Part shown: piece after piece, positions 14,697 through 18,292 of the stretch
Position numbering within the stretch: the first letter of the stretch is position 1
Layout: each line of letters begins with the position of its first letter
NCBI GenBank assembly: GCA_023431285.1
Contig: JAEYXN010000075.1
Coordinates: 1 to 18,292 of the forward strand
DNA from: Bacteroidota bacterium
GTDB lineage: Bacteria; Bacteroidota; Bacteroidia; Cytophagales; Cyclobacteriaceae
DNA length: 18,292 nucleotides
Direction of reading: 5' to 3'
The notes under the pieces: model-generated
What the model saw: only the letters and a program-made list of their open reading frames with translations
Databases searched by the model: none
What the model was told of the DNA's origin: nothing
Program-made: the position numbers and the translations under genes

Positions 14697-15766
14697 TACT
14701 TCCTCTCTCCGTAGTACTTCAAATACCACTCCGTAAACTGCTTCACCCCCGTCTCAATACTCACCGTCGGCTTATACCCCGCCCACTCTGATAACGCAGA
14801 CACATCCGCATGAGTAGCCGGAACATCACCGGGTTGCATCGGCATCATTTGTTTGATAGCGGGCTTCCCAAGGGAACGTTCGATCTCTTCGATATAACTA
14901 GTCAGCCTCACAGGCTTCGAGTTACCAATATTAAACACGCGGTAGGGCGCAGACGATGTAGGAATGTTCGGATTGGCGCCATCCCATGAAGGGTCTGGTT
15001 CCGCAGGACGCGCCATACTCAGCGCGATACCTTCCACGATGTCGTCCACGAAAGTAAAGTCGCGTAGCATATCCCCACCGTTGAAGACTTTGATGGGCTT
15101 GTCGTGAATGATCGCGTCAGTGAAAAGGAACAACGCCATGTCTGGGCGCCCCCAAGGACCATACACGGTAAAGAATCGCAGGCCCGTTGTAGGGATGCCG
15201 AACAAATGACTATAGCTATGCGCCATCATTTCGTTTGCCTTCTTCGTGGCGGCATACAATGACATCGGATGTTCCGTAGGCGTTTCTTCAGAGAATGGCG
15301 TATCCGTGTTGAGCCCATACACACTTGATGTGCTGGCATACACAAGATGTTTCACCTTATTCTGTCTGCAGCCTTCCAGGAGGTTGAGGAAACCAGTGAC
15401 ATTGCTTTCAGCATATACATAAGGGTTCTCGATCGAGTAACGTACACCAGCTTGCGCAGCGAGGTTGATCACATAGTCGAACTTCTCATCAGCAAAAAGC
15501 TTCAGGATACCTGCGCGATCCGCGAGATCCATCTTGATGAAGCGGTAGTTCGAGTGCTTGGTGCTTGACACCATCTTGCCGTCACTGATCTTCTCACTGT
15601 CGATGCCAGTCTCCCTGAGGCGATCCCACTTCAGCTGGACCGCGTAGTAGTCATTGATGTTGTCGAGACCGACAACATCGTAGCCTTCCTTCAGCAGTCG
15701 TAAGGCAGTATGCATTCCTATGAAACCGGCCGAACCGGTGACGAGCACTTTTAATCCCGCATTCAT
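14696..15766 (-). CDS. UDP-glucuronate 4-epimerase-type NAD-dependent epimerase
   Basis: This extended SDR of 356 aa probably interconverts UDP-glucuronate and UDP-galacturonate for polysaccharide synthesis. The NAD motif is GSAGFIG (11-17). The family marker is GLDNINDYYAVQLKWDRL (33-50), with its NDYY segment. AAQAGVRYSIENP follows, and the catalytic Tyr171 and Lys175 lie in YAATK. FFTVYGPWGRPDMA is the substrate loop typical of the CapI/LspL branch. I chose the ATG at 15766; the reading frame extends to a TTG at 15799 but the extra 11 residues lie outside the fold. It is on the opposite strand to, and divergent from, the vWA protein gene. Other UDP-hexuronate epimerase activity is possible. 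Confidence 0.9.
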   Translation of the reverse strand: MNAGLKVLVTGSAGFIGMHTALRLLKEGYDVVGLDNINDYYAVQLKWDRLRETGIDSEKISDGKMVSSTKHSNYRFIKMDLADRAGILKLFADEKFDYVINLAAQAGVRYSIENPYVYAESNVTGFLNLLEGCRQNKVKHLVYASTSSVYGLNTDTPFSEETPTEHPMSLYAATKKANEMMAHSYSHLFGIPTTGLRFFTVYGPWGRPDMALFLFTDAIIHDKPIKVFNGGDMLRDFTFVDDIVEGIALSMARPAEPDPSWDGANPNIPTSSAPYRVFNIGNSKPVRLTSYIEEIERSLGKPAIKQMMPMQPGDVPATHADVSALSEWAGYKPTVSIETGVKQFTEWYLKYYGERK

Positions 15767-15956
15767 TTCTTTCAAGTTGATTCTCAGAAATCCCGACAAT
15801 ATACGGCAGTTCCCCCGAATTCATGAAATTAAAATCACGTAGTCATACAAACGATTGAAACGTAGCTTCAAATGGGGAATCTGAAAAAAAACATTTTAGC
15901 GCTTTATGGAATCGGTATAAGGGCGGCATCTCATAAGAAACCTAAAAATCATCCCT

Positions 15957-18292
15957 ATGAGGCCACTTCTACTCAGCATGCTCATCCTGATAGCGATACC
16001 GCTATTCAGCCAGACCCCGACACGCGTCATTCAGGGCATCCTTACCAGTCCGGAGGATGGATTACCAATCGCAGGCGCGAATGTGTTAATCAAAGGCACA
16101 ACGATTGGAACGACGACAGACTTCAATGGAAACTACAGCATTGAGGCACCGGTTGGATCAACGCTGGTCTTTTCGTTCGTGGGATTCACGACACAGGAAA
16201 TGCTCGTCACTGAAGAAACCGGCTCGCATCTTGGACATATGCGCGTTGCGGACGATCCTGAGAAAACGATATCACCATATTTCATAATCACCAGCGACGA
16301 TACTGGCGAAGAGCAAATGCCTCTTCTGAAGACATCGGCGATCGCAAATATTTCAGGCGTGATCGCCGATGTAAACATTCGTCAGGTTTATGTAAACCGG
16401 GGATCAAAACCTATTGAGGCAATCTATGTTTTTCCTGCATCCACCAGGGCAGCGGTATATGGTATGAGCATGATAGTGGGATCAAGGAAAATCACTGCGG
16501 CGATCCGCGAAAAGGAACAGGCTAAGCAAGAATATCAGAAGGCGAAATCGGAAGGAAAGACAGCGTCCCTGCTGGAACAAATGCGACCCAATGTTTTTCA
16601 AATGTCAGTGGGCAACATCCTTCCGGGCGATACCATCAAAGTTGATCTGCAGTATACTGAACTGGTACCTTCTTCCGAAGGCACTTATGAGTTTGTTTAT
16701 CCTTCGGTAGTAGGTCCGAGATACTCGGAGAACCCTGACACAAAAGAAAATGAAAGTGAGCGCTGGGCCGCAAATCCATACCAGCATGAAGGTGAAGCTC
16801 CTGGATACTCTTTCGATCTGAGGGGTGTCATTCAGACAGGAATACCGATATCAAAAATGTCGTGTCGTTCTCATAAAATGTCAATTGAGTTTTCTGCGAA
16901 TGATCGCGCAACATTCATGTTGAAAGAGCCAGAGGGTGGTAACAGAGACGTCATCATTACCTATCGTCTCAGAGGAGGACAGGTCCAATCAGGAGTGCTG
17001 CTCAACGAAGGAAAGGACGAGAATTTCTTTTTGTTAATGGTAGAGCCGCCGGAAGCACCCAAACCCGATCAGATCCCTCCCCTTGAATACATTTTCATCG
17101 TAGATATTTCTGGCTCAATGCATGGGTTTCCCATTGAAGTTACAAAAGTGCTGATGAAGAAGTTGCTGAGTTCCCTTCATCCCCGCGATCGCTTTAATGT
17201 AATGGTTTTTGAAAGTGGAAATACTTTCCTGTTCAACACATCAATGACTGCAACAGACGCCAACATCGCGTGGGCCACGAACAAACTAGGACAGCAGAAT
17301 GGTGGTGGTGGTACGCGGCTTATAAACGCTTTGCAAAGTGCCTTATCAGTCAAAAAACACGAAGGCATGTCGCGATCATTTGTGGTTGTCACGGATGGTT
17401 ACGTCACCGTTGAAGAGGAAGCATTTAAGCTGGTACGCGATAACCTCGGCGATGCGAACCTGTTTGCCATCGGGATCGGCTCTTCAGTCAATCGTCATCT
17501 CATAGAAGGACTTGCTTATGCCGGCATGGGAGAACCATTCATTGTGACTAACGAAAACGAAGCGGAGACCATGGGGAAAAAATTTATTGATTTTGTACGG
17601 AACCCCGTGCTTACAAATATTAAGGTTGAGTATGAAGGTTGGGATGTCTATGATGTCGAGCCGAAATCCATTCCGGACGTGTTTGCTGAAAGACCGGTCA
17701 TCATTTATGGAAAGTACAGGAATAACAAGAGAGGGTCTATTCGTGTGACAGGATACTCGGGCACATCACGATGGGAAAAAAGCTTCGACGTTATACCTCA
17801 GGCAGCTCATGGTGAAAACCGTGCGCTTCGCTATCTGTGGGCACGCCACAAGGTAAAGGAATTGTCCGACTTTGGCGCACGTTTCGAGGATAAGGAAGTC
17901 GATGTGCAACGTGAGGTGACACGTCTCGGTTTAAAGTATAATCTTCTTACAAAGTACACGTCGTTTATTGCGGTGGACTCTGTGATCCGAAACACCACCG
18001 ATGAAATGATCCGTGTGAAACAACCGCTGCCTATGCCGGAAGGTGTCAGCGATTTCGCTATCGGTTTACATGGAATGGTGCGTGGAGTGCAAATGTCTTA
18101 TGATGTCGCTTCATTGTCAGAGCTTGTGGTGATCGGATACGGTGTAGAAAGGAAATCAACGATCTGTGGTGTGGTCTCTGTTATTTCAAGTGAACCAGAT
18201 GTTCGGGGGGCCACAGTGTCGGGTGCAATACAGGGTCGCATAAGCGGAGTTAATGTCACCAGCGATCAGGCTGTTGTAGGTGGTTCCCATAC
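15957..18292 (+). CDS. Secreted CarboxypepD_reg / VIT / vWA protein with SusC-like plug motif, 3' end outside window
   Basis: The frame is open from the ATG at 15957 to the window edge (778 codons). Residues 1-19 (MRPLLLSMLILIAIPLFSQ) form a signal peptide without a lipobox. About 24-95 is a CarboxypepD_reg-like beta domain (GANVLIKGTTIGTTTDFNGN), as at the N-terminus of SusC-type receptors. About 125-260 is a VIT domain. About 375-550 is a vWA domain with a complete MIDAS: Asp383-x-Ser385-x-Ser387, Thr453 and Asp480. From about 720, LSELVVIGYG, then RKS, then GAIQGRISGVNVT, resembles the start of a SusC plug domain. VIT-vWA proteins are thought to mediate surface or protein interactions; the exact role here is unknown. 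Whether a barrel follows cannot be seen. Confidence 0.85.
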   Translation, partial: MRPLLLSMLILIAIPLFSQTPTRVIQGILTSPEDGLPIAGANVLIKGTTIGTTTDFNGNYSIEAPVGSTLVFSFVGFTTQEMLVTEETGSHLGHMRVADDPEKTISPYFIITSDDTGEEQMPLLKTSAIANISGVIADVNIRQVYVNRGSKPIEAIYVFPASTRAAVYGMSMIVGSRKITAAIREKEQAKQEYQKAKSEGKTASLLEQMRPNVFQMSVGNILPGDTIKVDLQYTELVPSSEGTYEFVYPSVVGPRYSENPDTKENESERWAANPYQHEGEAPGYSFDLRGVIQTGIPISKMSCRSHKMSIEFSANDRATFMLKEPEGGNRDVIITYRLRGGQVQSGVLLNEGKDENFFLLMVEPPEAPKPDQIPPLEYIFIVDISGSMHGFPIEVTKVLMKKLLSSLHPRDRFNVMVFESGNTFLFNTSMTATDANIAWATNKLGQQNGGGGTRLINALQSALSVKKHEGMSRSFVVVTDGYVTVEEEAFKLVRDNLGDANLFAIGIGSSVNRHLIEGLAYAGMGEPFIVTNENEAETMGKKFIDFVRNPVLTNIKVEYEGWDVYDVEPKSIPDVFAERPVIIYGKYRNNKRGSIRVTGYSGTSRWEKSFDVIPQAAHGENRALRYLWARHKVKELSDFGARFEDKEVDVQREVTRLGLKYNLLTKYTSFIAVDSVIRNTTDEMIRVKQPLPMPEGVSDFAIGLHGMVRGVQMSYDVASLSELVVIGYGVERKSTICGVVSVISSEPDVRGATVSGAIQGRISGVNVTSDQAVVGGSH

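Noticed and set aside
15872..16144. Plus-strand reading frame of 90 codons at the start of the vWA gene
   Set aside because: It is another frame of the signal peptide and CarboxypepD_reg-like region of the gene starting at 15957, with low-plausibility composition.

Overview
The window looks like part of a Bacteroidota chromosome, probably from the Cytophagales side. Four things point there. Two intergenic regions carry TAnnTTTG-type -7 promoter elements. The last gene has SusC/CarboxypepD_reg-style sequence. Recognisable Shine-Dalgarno sites are scarce and GTG/TTG starts are frequent. Intergenic regions hold short tandem 7- and 8-nt repeats. No rRNA, tRNA, CRISPR array, transposase or phage gene was seen.

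Layout. (1) 1-2015, minus strand: a 3'-truncated penicillin acylase family N-terminal-nucleophile hydrolase. (2) 2142-3595, plus: kdsC and kdsA, two steps of KDO (LPS inner core) synthesis. (3) 3704-9893, plus: a sulfate activation cluster in the order SLC13/TrkA-C permease, cysC, cysD, [insert], cysN, cysQ. A good promoter (3651-3681) sits in front of it. The insert between cysD and cysN (about 7025-7706) holds a tandem octamer/heptamer array, a small four-helix-bundle (S23/IVP-like) gene, and a 24-bp perfect inverted repeat on both sides of that gene. (4) 10134-12195, plus: fcl and gmd (GDP-L-fucose synthesis), ending in a rho-independent-type terminator. (5) 12294-13247, plus: a WbpP-type UDP-HexNAc 4-epimerase, convergent with a DegT-family sugar aminotransferase (13244-14332, minus). 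Both stop codons lie in one CTAG. (6) 14333-14695: a non-coding stretch full of repeats, including a 70-bp direct duplication. (7) 14696-15766, minus: a UDP-glucuronate 4-epimerase-type enzyme. (8) 15957-18292, plus, truncated by the window end: a secreted protein joining a CarboxypepD_reg-like domain, a VIT domain, a vWA domain and a SusC-like TonB-plug motif.

Together the genes describe cell-surface glycan precursor supply: KDO, GDP-fucose, UDP-HexNAc and UDP-uronic acid epimers and an amino sugar. Sulfate uptake, PAPS synthesis and PAP recycling lie next to them. No PAPS or sulfite reductase is present, so PAPS may serve sulfation of a surface polysaccharide. That is inference, since no sulfotransferase is in the window.

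The two points most worth a second look are the VIT-vWA protein with a SusC-like plug at its C-terminal side, and the four-helix-bundle gene inside an inverted-repeat-bounded insert that interrupts the cys operon.
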